DNA of 64,000 nucleotides from Liolophura sinensis (lineage: Eukaryota; Mollusca; Polyplacophora; Chitonida; Chitonidae). The notes below the pieces were generated by a model, which was not told where the DNA came from, searched no databases, and was given only the letters and a program-made list of their open reading frames with translations. Positions within the stretch are counted from its first letter, which is position 1, and each line of letters begins with the position of its first letter. The DNA lies in contig NC_088295.1 of the NCBI RefSeq assembly GCF_032854445.1, positions 40,907,385 to 40,971,384 of the forward strand, written 5' to 3'. This document shows, piece by piece, positions 13,601 through 24,400 of this stretch. Both the position numbers and the translations under genes were made by a program.

Positions 13601-14982
13601 GGACGGTCTGCTATACATCCGTATTTGAATTACTCAGCCACCAACTATCGACACTAGTGTGCATACATGGGGTGATTAAGATAGTTGCTTCTCCATTACA
13701 TCTCAACTACTCCATTAATGAATCTCATGTCATATCCACCATTAACAAGACCTCCTACTAACAATTTGAACTGAAGAGCTCAGCATATGAACCATTTCCT
13801 GGTTGTTTTCCAGTTACCAAGGAAACAAATGCTGATGACGACACCAAGGCAACTCAAGAACCCCATGAAGAGGTGAGGGAAACCCCCCCAGTACTCACCA
13901 TTAAGATAAACCTGGACATCCCAGCTTAAAGCTTATTAATCTCTAATCCAATCATTCAGTACAGTCATTCACTGGGTTGTGGTTCTTTTTTCATCTTGCA
14001 CAGTAAATGGGTTAGAATATGTATGTGTATCTTTTCCCATTTCCAGTCCCTAGAACCTGTTTATGTAACCATTTCCTTGTACATTTATTTTAATTTTTAA
14101 ACTTTTCAAATGTATTCTTATTGTAACCCTTTGTATGATGTAATGTATTTCCACTGTATACACTAGTTTGTTTCAGTCTTTATGTTAATGTCCTTTATGA
14201 ACATTGCATCAGATGCTGTTTGTTCTTGCATTACAATGTAATTTTCCAAAAGTTTTGTAAATCAGGGATGAAATACACTTCAGTGCACTTTACCATAAAG
14301 TCCTGAGGTTGGTCAGGTTATAGGCAATGAATATTGAAAAAGAAAACGTGTATTTGAAAATATTCATACCGTTTGTGTTGAATTGACATTTCAATGAACA
14401 ACTTTTCTTAAAATTAAGTCTTGTAAAAAAAAAAGTTACTGTAATGCTTGTTGTGAAGTTTTCAGGAACAAAAAAGGCCTCATTATTATGTAATAATATA
14501 CATTATTAATATACTTGTATATTCGTATGTATATATGCACTTGCCTACTCTGTCACACCACTGCTTGCTTACTGCTCATCCCTTCACTAGACTGCTTTTT
14601 GCTAGATCAGACTGGGATGTCAGTCAAAGGTGATGTACTGGGGGTGACCACACCTCTTCAGGGAAATTGACCAATCATTACTGACCTAACAAATCTGTAC
14701 CCCAACTAAAGGAATATGTGCGTAATCCCAGTAATCAAGAGATTTCTTCTGGGACAATGAATGGAGTAGGAGTTTCAGGTCAGATGTGAACATTTTATCT
14801 TTAACTTCGCTTTCTCTTGATTAAGTGTGTGTTTGCTTTTATGTTTGCAGACTAAGGGTATCATAGATACAGCTACAGATAAGCTGGAGGACTTGAAGAT
14901 CGAGGTCAAGGATGCAGTTCTGGAGAAGGTCAAGGCTGTGGAGGGAGAGAATGAGAACCATGTTGTTGAGGCTGTGAATTAA
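1684..14982 (+). CDS. LLGL: Lethal(2) giant larvae protein homologue (LLGL), 5' partial, 22 exons
   Basis: Cortical polarity protein of the Scribble-Dlg-Lgl module; the family binds aPKC-Par6 and syntaxins. Exons: 1684-1765, 2193-2302, 2961-3107, 5326-5398, 5790-5873, 6251-6377, 6706-6757, 7259-7437, 7620-7837, 8312-8379, 8652-8802, 9121-9449, 9764-9852, 10315-10665, 11070-11353, 11601-11706, 11928-12051, 12365-12598, 12991-13104, 13381-13457, 13814-13872, 14851-14982. All junctions are GT-AG and in phase, giving about 1062 aa (vertebrate LLGL1 is about 1064). Family signatures, in order: [82 protein letters not shown] and CIRKEDI, which together form the twin beta-propellers. The aPKC-target motif [15 protein letters not shown] is in exon 14. 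Only the N-terminal exon(s) are missing. Which vertebrate paralogue it matches is not meaningful for an invertebrate copy. The last two exons extend beyond the conserved C-terminal '[14 protein letters not shown]' region and have an alternative end (see next entry). Confidence 0.96.
4585..4664. repeat. (TA)n microsatellite with short (CA) interruption
   Basis: About 63 bp of uninterrupted AT dinucleotides is followed by 'acacacac' and another short AT run. It lies in the intron between LLGL exons 3 and 4. The tyrosine/isoleucine open frames across it are artefacts. Confidence 0.98.
5430..5648. mobile_element. MITE-like element with 'atacggtaratgacctaa' termini
   Basis: The left end, atacggtagatgacctaa at 5430, is matched inverted by ttaggtcatttaccgtat ending near 5645: 18 bp with one mismatch, about 216 bp overall and no coding capacity. 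It lies in the LLGL intron just after exon 4. The same terminal motif recurs at 48555-48570, 53549-53569 and 54916-54933 in NPLOC4 introns. The neighbouring block 5925-5995 looks like a diverged relative of the interior ('cagttcacaggcaaataaat...gctgaaactttc' against 'cagtgttacaggcaaatgaat...gctgaaactttc'). Confidence 0.6.
7021..7192. repeat. 43-bp tandem repeat, four copies
   Basis: Four near-identical head-to-tail copies of a 43-bp unit start at 7021, 7064, 7107 and 7150; each begins agtagaatttattcaattca and ends near cacacaaatgtc. The copies are almost perfect, so the expansion is recent. It is in the intron before LLGL exon 8, about 65 bp upstream of the acceptor. Confidence 0.97.
10070..10255 (+). 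repeat. Dispersed repeat, copy 1 of pair (R3)
   Basis: The block from 'aaaagcaaataaaggcctta' through 'atcagaataaagcagaatgtgtcagttgaataatgc' matches 36015-36180 in a BUD31 intron ('aaaagcaaataatggcctta' ... 'atcagaatccagcaaaatgtctgacttgaaaaatgc') in the same orientation. The family is unknown and non-coding. It sits just upstream of LLGL exon 14. Confidence 0.6.
10344..10400 (+). other. aPKC phosphorylation cluster of LLGL
   Basis: The translated segment [18 protein letters not shown] carries three serines spaced four residues apart (codons 10359-10361, 10371-10373, 10383-10385) in a basic context. This is the arrangement of Drosophila Lgl S656/S660/S664, which aPKC phosphorylates to release Lgl from the cortex. 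The polybasic stretch also binds membrane phosphoinositides in the family. It continues as [18 protein letters not shown]. The motif is intact, so this copy should be regulated in the usual way. Confidence 0.92.
10790..10993 (+). mobile_element. tRNA-derived SINE, family 3
   Basis: The head 'ttggctcagtggtttaatgtg' resembles a tRNA A box, and 'gtgtttgaatcc' (10862-10873) resembles a B box, the internal RNA polymerase III promoter of SINEs. The tail 'ctgactgctgtgatataaaa' loosely resembles the 3' core of family 1. The body differs from families 1 and 2. It is diverged, has no clear target-site duplication, and lies in the intron between LLGL exons 14 and 15. Confidence 0.55.
13814..13929 (+). 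other. Alternative 3' terminal exon of LLGL (read-through of donor)
   Basis: Exon 21 (13814-13872) ends in ...HEE followed by 'gtgagg', a good donor that joins in phase to the exon at 14851. If this donor is not used, the frame stays open for 18 more codons ([18 protein letters not shown]) and ends at TAA 13927-13929. The spliced form instead adds 43 residues rich in K, E and V, starting [19 protein letters not shown], with helix-like spacing. Both ends are legal, so two C-terminal isoforms are possible. This is inference from sequence; transcripts would decide. Confidence 0.4.
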
Positions 14983-16060
14983 AAACTCGCCCATGGCGCC
15001 AGCTCTAATTATGCTCAATCAGATCTGTAGCTGCTTTGTTGTTGGAGTAGATGTAATGTGTTGGGGCGGTTTTTAGAAGTCTTCTACATTTTACCAGTTT
15101 TTAATTGGCTGTGGATCTGCGTGCGGATGTGTGGACTACGCAATTGTGTATTGTTTTTGTGCAATTGCAATGCACATCACTGCTCCCCTTGGACCTGCTC
15201 ATCTTCCTGTATTCCTTCATCCCTCATCATTATGATTGGGGACAGCATCGCTGATTTTATGGCCAACAGTATTTGTTGTTGTAGTTACTAGTGGTTTAAT
15301 GTCTAATGTTGAAAAGTATCGACTGTAGTTATTGCTGTCAGACGAGGCATTTTATTGTAACTCTTCGGGCTTGATGCATTTATTGCTTTATGCATATATT
15401 GATGAAATGATTTTAAAATGATGCTAATGTTACTGTTATCTATGCGTAGTACAGGCTGATTGGACCAACATGTTTTCCATAATGTACTGATTGGAATTGT
15501 TAATGATGTGGTGGTGTCCATGGTATTCTTGCTCCATGCCTTTGTGCCTTGTACATGACTAGCTTTTAAACAACCCCTTCCCGGCCCCGCTCCGAGTCTT
15601 TACATTGATGTGTTTTCATCATGCCATGTCTCATTGTCAGTTGTTTTTTTTTTTTTGTTTTTTTTTTTTTACAACCCACTGATTTCATTGTTAACATCAA
15701 TTTCATTGTTAACATCAATTTCATTAACCACTAATGGTAAGATTATTTTGTCACAAATTTTTAATTTTATCATGAACAAATTTAATAAATGTTTTGCCTG
15801 CAGCCTATTAAATAGGTCTCCTGTTATACCTGTTGTGTTGGAATTAGCTGGCCAAGCATTTTAGACTGCCAGAGTTTGAAACATCCATCAAAACACCATC
15901 AGTCACCTGCCCAGTGAATTAGCTTGCTTGCTTGCTTAGCTACGGTCCTGGAGAATGTGGTACATAGGGATGATTTCCTCTCAGCCCTCCTATTCTCTGC
16001 CCACCTGCCATTAACTGAAATGTTACTCAGTCTGTCACAAAGCACCTGTTAATTACATGC
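14983..16060 (+). other. LLGL 3' UTR with candidate poly(A) signal
   Basis: Downstream of the LLGL stop there is no further coding signal. It contains two T-rich tracts (15646-15671), a short direct repeat of an 18-bp unit 'atttcattgttaacatca' at 15682-15727, and AATAAA at 15784-15789, the best candidate poly(A) signal. The 3' end was not determined; the region after about 15810 is probably intergenic. Confidence 0.45.
15784..15789 (+). terminator. Candidate poly(A) signal AATAAA for LLGL
   Basis: A canonical hexamer about 800 bp after the stop codon, followed by T-rich and GT-containing sequence. It was chosen by position only; other weaker variants exist nearby. Confidence 0.35.
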
Positions 16061-19000
16061 AGGGCTTTGCGTGGAAAGAGAGTTGATAATTTCACTCATT
16101 ATGCCTTTCCTTGTAAAAAGGCCTCCGCAAATTAATCTACTTGTAGCTTTTATAACTACGTCATGGGTTTTTTTCGGGTTGAGTGTTTTTACTGCCATAT
16201 TTATGGCTGCAGTCTCATACAGGAAATGCACTTGGTTCTGCATGTTCATCTGCAATTATAGAGATGCTGCAGGACAGAAGAAATCCAGTTACTAAAATTC
16301 CTGTATTCGTGACCTCTACGCTGAGGATGTTGGGGAGATGTATGTGCAGATATTATGAGCATCCATAACATCAACTTGATTGACAACTTCCATATTGAAT
16401 GTCTGATCGCACGCTGTGGTTGGAACCTGATTATTTCCAAAATGGTATACTATGTCTAATCTGGTGCACTGTTAAAGCTTTGCATGTTGGGTGGTATCCA
16501 TGGATGGTATGTTCTACTCTAAAACCAACTAGTATGAGAGCCTGGGCAGACTGCTCTGGTGAGAGGGCAAGGTGCAGTGGTTTTTCTAAGATGCACTTCT
16601 GGCTTTTCTCAGCAAGGTAGACAGCGTGACTCAAGAGATTCTCCTGTGTAGGTAGGAACATTACTGATCTAGAGGGCCAATGCATGAAAAGCTGATCCAG
16701 CAACCAACTCCCTAAAAGTGTAACTGGTTTTTGTCACAACAGGCCATGTACCAGTTGAATCTGTTTGTGGATGAAATTTGTTTATTATCCAGCTCTCACT
16801 ATGAGACCTTAGTAACAATAGGTGACTTCTTGCACAATCTAATGTTCAATTAACACCACTTGTCTTCTACATTAAGATGTGCATATCCGTAGGTCATGTA
16901 GGAAAGTTGTTAACATGCCCAAAGAGGATGGTTTACCTTGGGCATTCCAGATTTCTAAAACTGACCGCAGAACGGGTTTATCACAAACCACAGAATATTG
17001 CCCCGACAATACATCTTTGCCACTCACATAGGTTATGATTAATTATGTAAAAAAAATCTTTAACTTTTGTTATGCATTTTCAAGTGCTGTAGGAATAGAT
17101 GTGAAAAAATCTTGAGTATGGCATTCAGCAACAACAAATATTTGTGGACGATCTACATACATGTATGTACAGTGAAAAGACTGCAACACAAAAACTGGGC
17201 GAAGACTTAATTTATTTGAAACGTGCAGCAGCAGTCCAGACATTTGTTATGAAGTACAGTTGATGGAATCTAGAAGTCTCCTCTGAAAATGTACAAGGTA
17301 TGGTGAATTGAAGCTTCTGTGAAAGGTTTTCCAAAATTCTCATTGGACGGAGACTACACTAATCACAGAATATTAGACACAAATATACACTGATATTTGC
17401 AGACTCTCCTCATTTATTCAAGGAAGTTCATGCATGTAATGCTTGACTGAATTCGGAAGTTTCATCAGTGAATATAATACCATTTCAGGGATCTGAATTT
17501 CGCACCATCTAACTATAACTCGATTCCATCAATCAATCCTCTCATAGCCAGGACATACCGCACATCTGCTATTATACGCACAACTGAAGGCCCCATTATA
17601 CAAAGTGATCGCCAGTTAACCGTAACTACCATGACAACATGCGTTTGGACATTTTTTTTTTTTACTGTTTAAGCAGCCACCTTTGTGGAACATGGCCAAT
17701 TGTCACAAAACTTTTCTTTAAAATAACGTCACCATAATGTACAGCTAACACAAATTACAAAGCAGTTAATACAAGAAACAGGACTTAAGTTTTGAGAAAG
17801 TCTTCATCTACAGGAAGGTACACAATGTAAATAGCTGCCTAGTGGAATGAGGTCCTCAGGCTGAACAGTTCAATTATTAAAGGCACTTCTACAGTGATTT
17901 AGTGCATTTGAGATGCAGCAAGGGAGACATGGCCAATGTATCTCGTGAGAGGTAGAAATTTGGAGGTTAAAGAATGAAAATCAATTCATATTGCATACTG
18001 TTGTCTAATTCTAGAGGACAATAATTCCCTCTCAAAGATATATTTGGGCCTAATTAAACAGTATCTACGTATGCAGAAGATAAAACTAGCCTGGTTTTCA
18101 GGTTGAAAAATCCAACAAGGGATACCCAGCGAAGTTTATAAAATCTGATGCATTTAACACCTAACATGGATGTACAATTGACTTCAGCTTCGCACAATGA
18201 CAAATACACACGTTGAGATACAGCACTGATCCTGTTTAAGTAATAAGAGCATGAAACTTATTAAACTATTTGAATAAATCTAAGTATATAGATATATATA
18301 TATCTAACCACACGTACGGCCATATGTGAAATTTGCATCATCATAAAAAGATAGTGAAAGGAGAGGCTTTGGAAAATATGATCATTATTTTAGGATTAAT
18401 CAGACTATTTTGGACTACTTTGGATTTTAAAGATATTTTTCTTTCTAGGCAATTATTGAGTAACCCATGACAGTATAAACCTCCGTTACCACTAAATTAA
18501 AATGAAGCCTCTAAAAACTCTCAATGCCCAGTGCTGTCCACAACATGGTTACGGCGCAAATGCCTTCCAACCAATAAATCTTTTCAGTGGTGAGCAGGAC
18601 TTGTCTTTGACAGCTGTGTCCCCAATGGAACGGTTCTGCTAGTAAAGTTGAGCCACAGAAGACTGGAGGTGTTTTCTCAGCTTAGCTGTAGCATAACATG
18701 TGCAGTTCATGTTTCTGAATCTGGCCGAGGAAAAACAAGCAGCAGTATTTTCACAGCTGTTTTTTTTTTTTTTAAATTTTTTTTTTTTTTTAATGTTTTT
18801 GTGAATAATTACAAGTAAGAAATGTCAACATTATTTCAAGGAAGAGTCAGAAGTTTGGATCATACATGTACTCGCCTAACTGTGTAACCCTTGTACCCAA
18901 ACTGAAATCCAATAGGTCTACTGTTACCAAATTACATAATAATAACCTTAGAGGAATCTCTAAAAACCACTTCCTATTTTTGTCTTTTCTACTTCACCTA

Positions 19001-20600
19001 GATCTTTGTATATCAACAGATGATATACAATTTATATAAAATATAGGTTAATTTTATATACATGTACTTAGTTTCTGGGTCTCATAACTCTTCCACTGTC
19101 ATGTCTACCTACTTATGAAATAAATACATATCAACTCTTCACCACTAACAAAATAATAAAATTAAAACTAATATTTTGTACAGTATACATGTACCTTATT
19201 TATGTTCAAATAACCAAAGCTGAAAATATACGGCAAATAATCCTCTTTCCAGGCAGCTGTAAATGGCATCATAGCTCCTAATCTCAAGCTGTTATAACCA
19301 ATGAGTGAACAGAACTGTTACACAGCAATATAACACAGTATTGCACAAACATATAAACATATCCGCGTTCATCCAAAGCTTGTACAATTTGTATATATGA
19401 ACTATAAATGAAAATATAGTCCTAATGAACATGTGAACTGAAATAATGTTTTAGAGATACATATTCTTTCAGCAAAACGAACATCACATAGATTGCACTT
19501 TCCTCACAATTCTTATGTTATTTAAAATATGTAGTATTCAGCCAATACAAAGTTTTGAAGAAAAGAAAGACTGGAGTACACCTTTAGCTGCCAAGAACAT
19601 TAAAACAAGAAAATCAATTAACATCACCTTGTGCCAGGCGAACACAAAAATTGCTAAAAAGCCTACAGATATGAAGCTTAAACTCTGTACAATAGCCCAG
19701 AGCTAAGCCAACAGGACTTCCAGGTCTGATAAGTACTTAGCTCAGGCAAGACAAGATAAGACATAGAAATACTGGACAGTGTCCTGGAGCTGGCTTGACC
19801 TTGACCTGGTATCCACCCAAATACTGACTATTCTTCAAAACGCTTTCCTGGCTACAAAAAGTTGGCATTCTTCAAAAAGTTATGACGAATCATTAAGATA
19901 GCTGCAGACTCTTGGTTCTTAATGTGTACTTCTTTTAACATGCTGTTATACCAAAACCTGCATCACATCTTCATTTGTTCCTAGAGTGCCACAATGACGT
20001 AATACCGCCCACTAGTATGATTAATAATTTACATAGAGTTTTTGTCATACATTTGGCTAACAGGTCAATGAGTCAAGGCCATTCTGATGTAGTCACATTC
20101 TGAAAGACAAGGGTCAGCTAAAGGGTGACAATTCTGACAGATTTGGATGTTGATATTTACATGATACTGTACATGTACTGCAAGTCTCGAATAATCACCA
20201 GAAAATTTAACAAAGCCTTATGATGCTATCCTCTGCACATGCTCTTCTCGTCTAGCAATAACATCTTTACTTCACAATCATGTTTAACTCAATGTTGTTC
20301 CACTAATCAACCGCAGGTTAAGTTGAATGTAACTACCATCGTAATGCATTTTACAGACATACATGTTGCCATGATAATAATTAGAATCAACTTAGCCTAT
20401 GCAGAACCAAAGACAAAAATGGAAATTTGGAAAATTTTCAAAAACAGTAACACTCCCACGGGCACAGTGGGATAAAGTCATGGACTTGTTGGGCATGCCT
20501 CTTAGTCCTCTAATGAATGAATGGATGATTGTGGCTTTGTGTGACACTGGCAATATCCCAGCCTTGTTGTGGTGAGAACATGTTGCGGTGAGAACATGTT
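16061..20600. other. Intergenic / possible 3' UTR between convergent LLGL and Njmu-R1 genes
   Basis: About 4.5 kb with no supportable gene. Open frames are short and lack splice context or recognisable protein. It includes poly(T) tracts at 18761-18792, a short 'gatatatatatat' run near 18293, and 'gtgagaacatgttgcg' repeated twice at 20572-20601. Part may be the long 3' UTR of Njmu-R1 read leftwards; a convincing poly(A) signal could not be chosen. Confidence 0.4.
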
Positions 20601-20619
20601 TACTCATTGATTTCAGCCC

Positions 20620-21484
20620 TTGATGATCATGATGTCATCCTGGCCTTGAGGTCCTGATGATCTTGATATCCTCCTGGCCTTGAGGTTCCACCAATCATGA
20701 TGTTCTCCTGACCTTGAGGTCCCACCAATCATACTGGCCTCCTGACCTTGAGGTCCTGATGATAATGATGTCCTCTTGGTCTCGAGGTCCTGATGATCAT
20801 GATGTCCTCCTGGCCTTGAGATCCTGATGATCATGGTGTCCTCCTGGCCTTAAGGTCCTGATTTTCATGATGTCCTCCTGGCCTTGAGGTTGTGCTGAGT
20901 ATGACAGGCACCTGGCCTTGAGGTCCTGATGATCATAATGTCCTCTCGGCCCTGAGATCCTGATGATCATGGTGTCCTCTGGCCTTGAGGTCCTGATTTT
21001 CATGATGTCCTCCTGGCCTTGAAGATCTGATGATCTTGACAACCTCCTGGCCTTGAGGTCCTGATGATCATGATGTCCTCCTGGCCCTGAGGTCCTGATG
21101 ATCATGATGTCCTCTGGCCTTGAGGTCCTGATTTTCATGATGTCCTCCTGGCCTTGAGGTTGTGCTGATTATGACAGGCTCCTGGCCTTGAGGTCCTGAT
21201 GATCAAGTTGTCCTCCTGACCTTGAGGTCCTGATGATCATGATGTCCTCCTGGCCTTGAGGTCCTGATGATTATGATGTCCTCCTGGCCTTGAGGTTGTG
21301 CTGATTATGACAGGCTCCTGGCCTTGAGGTCCTGATGATCATAATGTCCTCTCGGCCCTGAGATCCTGATGATCATAATGTCCTCTCGGCCCTGAGATCC
21401 TGATCATCATGATGTCCTCATAGCCTTGAGGTTGTGCTGATTATGACGTGCTCCTTGCCTTGAGGTCTCACAGATCATGATGTC
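20620..21484. repeat. 34-bp minisatellite, about 25 units, abutting the Njmu-R1 stop codon
   Basis: The head-to-tail unit is of the type tgatgatcatgatgtcctcc followed by tggccttgaggtcc (34 bp). Variant units such as 'gaggttgtgctgattatgac' recur at intervals, giving a higher-order pattern. Because 34 is not a multiple of 3, all three frames are cycled, which creates long but meaningless minus-strand open frames. The last unit (about 21451-21484) overlaps the end of the Njmu-R1 coding sequence: the TGA stop lies inside the repeat's conserved 'acatcatgatc' on the minus strand. The array is therefore probably the start of that gene's 3' UTR. Confidence 0.95.
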
Positions 21485-24400
21485 AAACCTCCCGTGTCCT
21501 GTATGTACTCCTCCAGTGCCCTCAGAACACTTGCCCCCTCCACAGACTGGCTGACCTGCTGCTCTTGTTGTGTGTAGGATAACAGGATCTTTCCATTTCC
21601 ACATGTCTTCAGAAACACATAGGCCCTGAGGAAGGAGTAACAGCATGTTCAATTCACAGAAGAAACAAAAAGGACAATTTTTCAGTTCCCCACATGTTTA
21701 TTCTTGTCCTTGTGAAAACTTGCATGGTAAATTAGTCCAAAAATGCTCTGACGCTAGGTTTGGCAAAATTTTGTTCAGCCAAAGATAGTCCCAAATCAAC
21801 GTCAGAGTGCACCTCATTTAAAATTCTGCAGTTTTGTGAGCATGACCAAGGAATGTTGGGGCCCATGCGGTCTAGGAAATAACACATCACTCTTGTGCTT
21901 GCGATAAATCGAAAGACGAAAACATAAGGAATATATTTACAGCGTCTGCAAACTTAAGGCCACGGAGACATCTTTCATAGATAAGTTTTACTTGACACTG
22001 TGACACTTCATCAGGTTCTTAAATGGAGCCCGCTCTCACTTTGGTTTGGGGCCAGCCCAACAAAATTTTGCCAAACCTAACCTCACAGCAATCTGAAACC
22101 AGTGAAAACTGGGATTACCATTTACTGTCTCTATGAAAACTGGGATAGAAAAACACGATGGCGATGACAGCTATGAAGATCGGAAAATTTTACAGTTTGT
22201 AACACGAGGTTTGGATATCAGACACCACACTGTGATGTTTCAAAAGTCAAACGTTCTGCTGCTGTTCAGTCATGCTTTCCAAAGGTAAAATGTTGCAAAT
22301 ATGAAACTCTAACACAACGTACAACCAAAAGTACTTCATAATGCAAATGGCTTGTCTTCTGCAGATAAACGAAAAAAAATTGTTTACCATTTATGAATAT
22401 AATACATGCCAAGTTAATATTGTTGTTGTCCCTTACCTGTACAATGCATAGAAGTCATTTTCTGCCAGTCTGATCAGCCTTGTCAGTGAGTTCACATCCT
22501 GGATACACTGAAACAGGGTTAAAACATTTTAACACAACCCCTATAGGTGGGGATACACCAGAACAAAATATATGACATTTATTGTTTAATCCATGCAAAT
22601 TAATATATTATTTCAGAAAATTATGCATTGTTGCCAATTCTAAATTCAGACAATAAAATGTCAAAATGTCAGTTGTTGAGGCCACTTTCAAGAACTTCGT
22701 CAATCACTTTTTGATAAGTTTTCTTGTAAATCATGTTGCCTTATAGCAGTATGACCCAGACAACATCTGTTATGAAAAAATGTTATGAGAAATATGACTT
22801 ACAAAGTTTTGTGAAGAGGTCCCAGATCTAAATAGTTTGAAAATTAGGACGATTTTCAATATCTAATATTTTTTGCTATGCAACCACGGTGACGCAGACA
22901 TCTGTCCATTTCTCATTTGTGTGCATGTATACATATTAGTGTATACTTACTTTTAGTTTATAAGACTCAATAATCCGCCTGAGGGAGGCAGAGGACTGGT
23001 TACTTCCCCCTGCCAGAGCTTCTGACCAATCCATGCAGAACTTGGGAAGATCTGGTTATTTAAAGTCATATACACAAACATGAAGTAGACAAATTTGAAA
23101 TTCTTTCAGGTCTACTGTCCCATTATCATTATTTTGGTTGTATGATTATCACACCAGCATCTATGTACATTTACTTTTAAGTGTCTTTTTGAAACTATTA
23201 TTCTGAACTGAAAGAGAATACAAAAATGTTGTTTTCATACACCTCCATTTACCTTGTTTATCACATTCGTAGGTATTGCCTTCTTTCCTCAGCACAATGG
23301 TATTGCTGTTGTCCACATGTGTCGTCACCATTTCTGCACTATCACTGAGGTCTACCAGGACAGGGGAGGACTCGTGTTTGTCAGACACGCTCGAGTGAAG
23401 TAACTCGGTCAAACCACAGCAGTCCACAAACCTGGTGAGTAAATAAGGGTGTCATAAAATTAACAAGAACTTCAGAACCTCAAGATATGCATCCATCATG
23501 GCAGAGAGAATAGCGCACAATGCTAACCCTATTTAAAACTTTTAAGCAGTTCTTCAAATCCAGTCATGATGTGAAAAAACAATATAATACTAATAGGGCA
23601 TAAACTTTAGAGAAACATTCTCTTACAATTTGAATCACAATAAGTGAGACTGTGAATTTTAGTATGTTGGTTTTTTTTTAGGGCTGATTCACTCATGGTG
23701 AAGACATGACAGGAACATATCTGTATCTCTCATCTATTAAACTTCACTTTGACTTATACCCTGAAAATCGAATGCTTCCTACTTTTACATCATTAACACA
23801 GAGAATTGTGTGAGGTGGCCATCTTTAGTTCAGGCATGTTTTGGAGCAGAATGAACTCAGCCCACCCAAAACATGTCCTGGACTTGAGCTGAATGAATGT
23901 ATCATCCCCTTCTATACAACATAACACAAAAAGTAGACAACACTTTTACTCTGGTGTATACTGATCATTGATATGCGTGTACCTGTGGAAAAGAGCCTCT
24001 GTGTCTGCATCTTCACCCTTAACCTTCAGGGTGTTGCCTGTCATAGCCTGTAATGAAAACAAACACCATGAACTCATTTGCATCAAGATGCCACATCACA
24101 AATTTGATCCATATTCAAACGGAACACCTAAATTGGAGGCAAAGTTTTCCATACAGCAATGTTAAATCAGCAATCTGTAAAAAGACATCTGTTTACTTCA
24201 AATCACAATATATTCATTACATGTATTTTTCAGAATGTGTACTGGTAAGTAAACACTTATACCAGTGTATTATTTTTATTCATCATGACAGGAAATTAGG
24301 ATATATCAAATAGTCACAGAGGGATTGGTCTATGTGCTAATTTAGTTCCACTACTGCTGGTATAGTTCAGTTTTTTTCTATGATGACTGAGTGAGTGCTT

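Noticed and set aside
20239-20475. 78-codon frame in the LLGL-Njmu-R1 intergenic region, and others between 16 and 20 kb
   Set aside because: No family resemblance, splice sites or codon bias; lengths are expected by chance in this composition.
20613-21138. Two long minus-strand frames with repeated DHQDLKARR-type units (73 and 113 codons), possible repeat protein
   Set aside because: The unit is 34 bp, so the frame cycles and the apparent protein repeat is a by-product of the minisatellite; no splice or start context.
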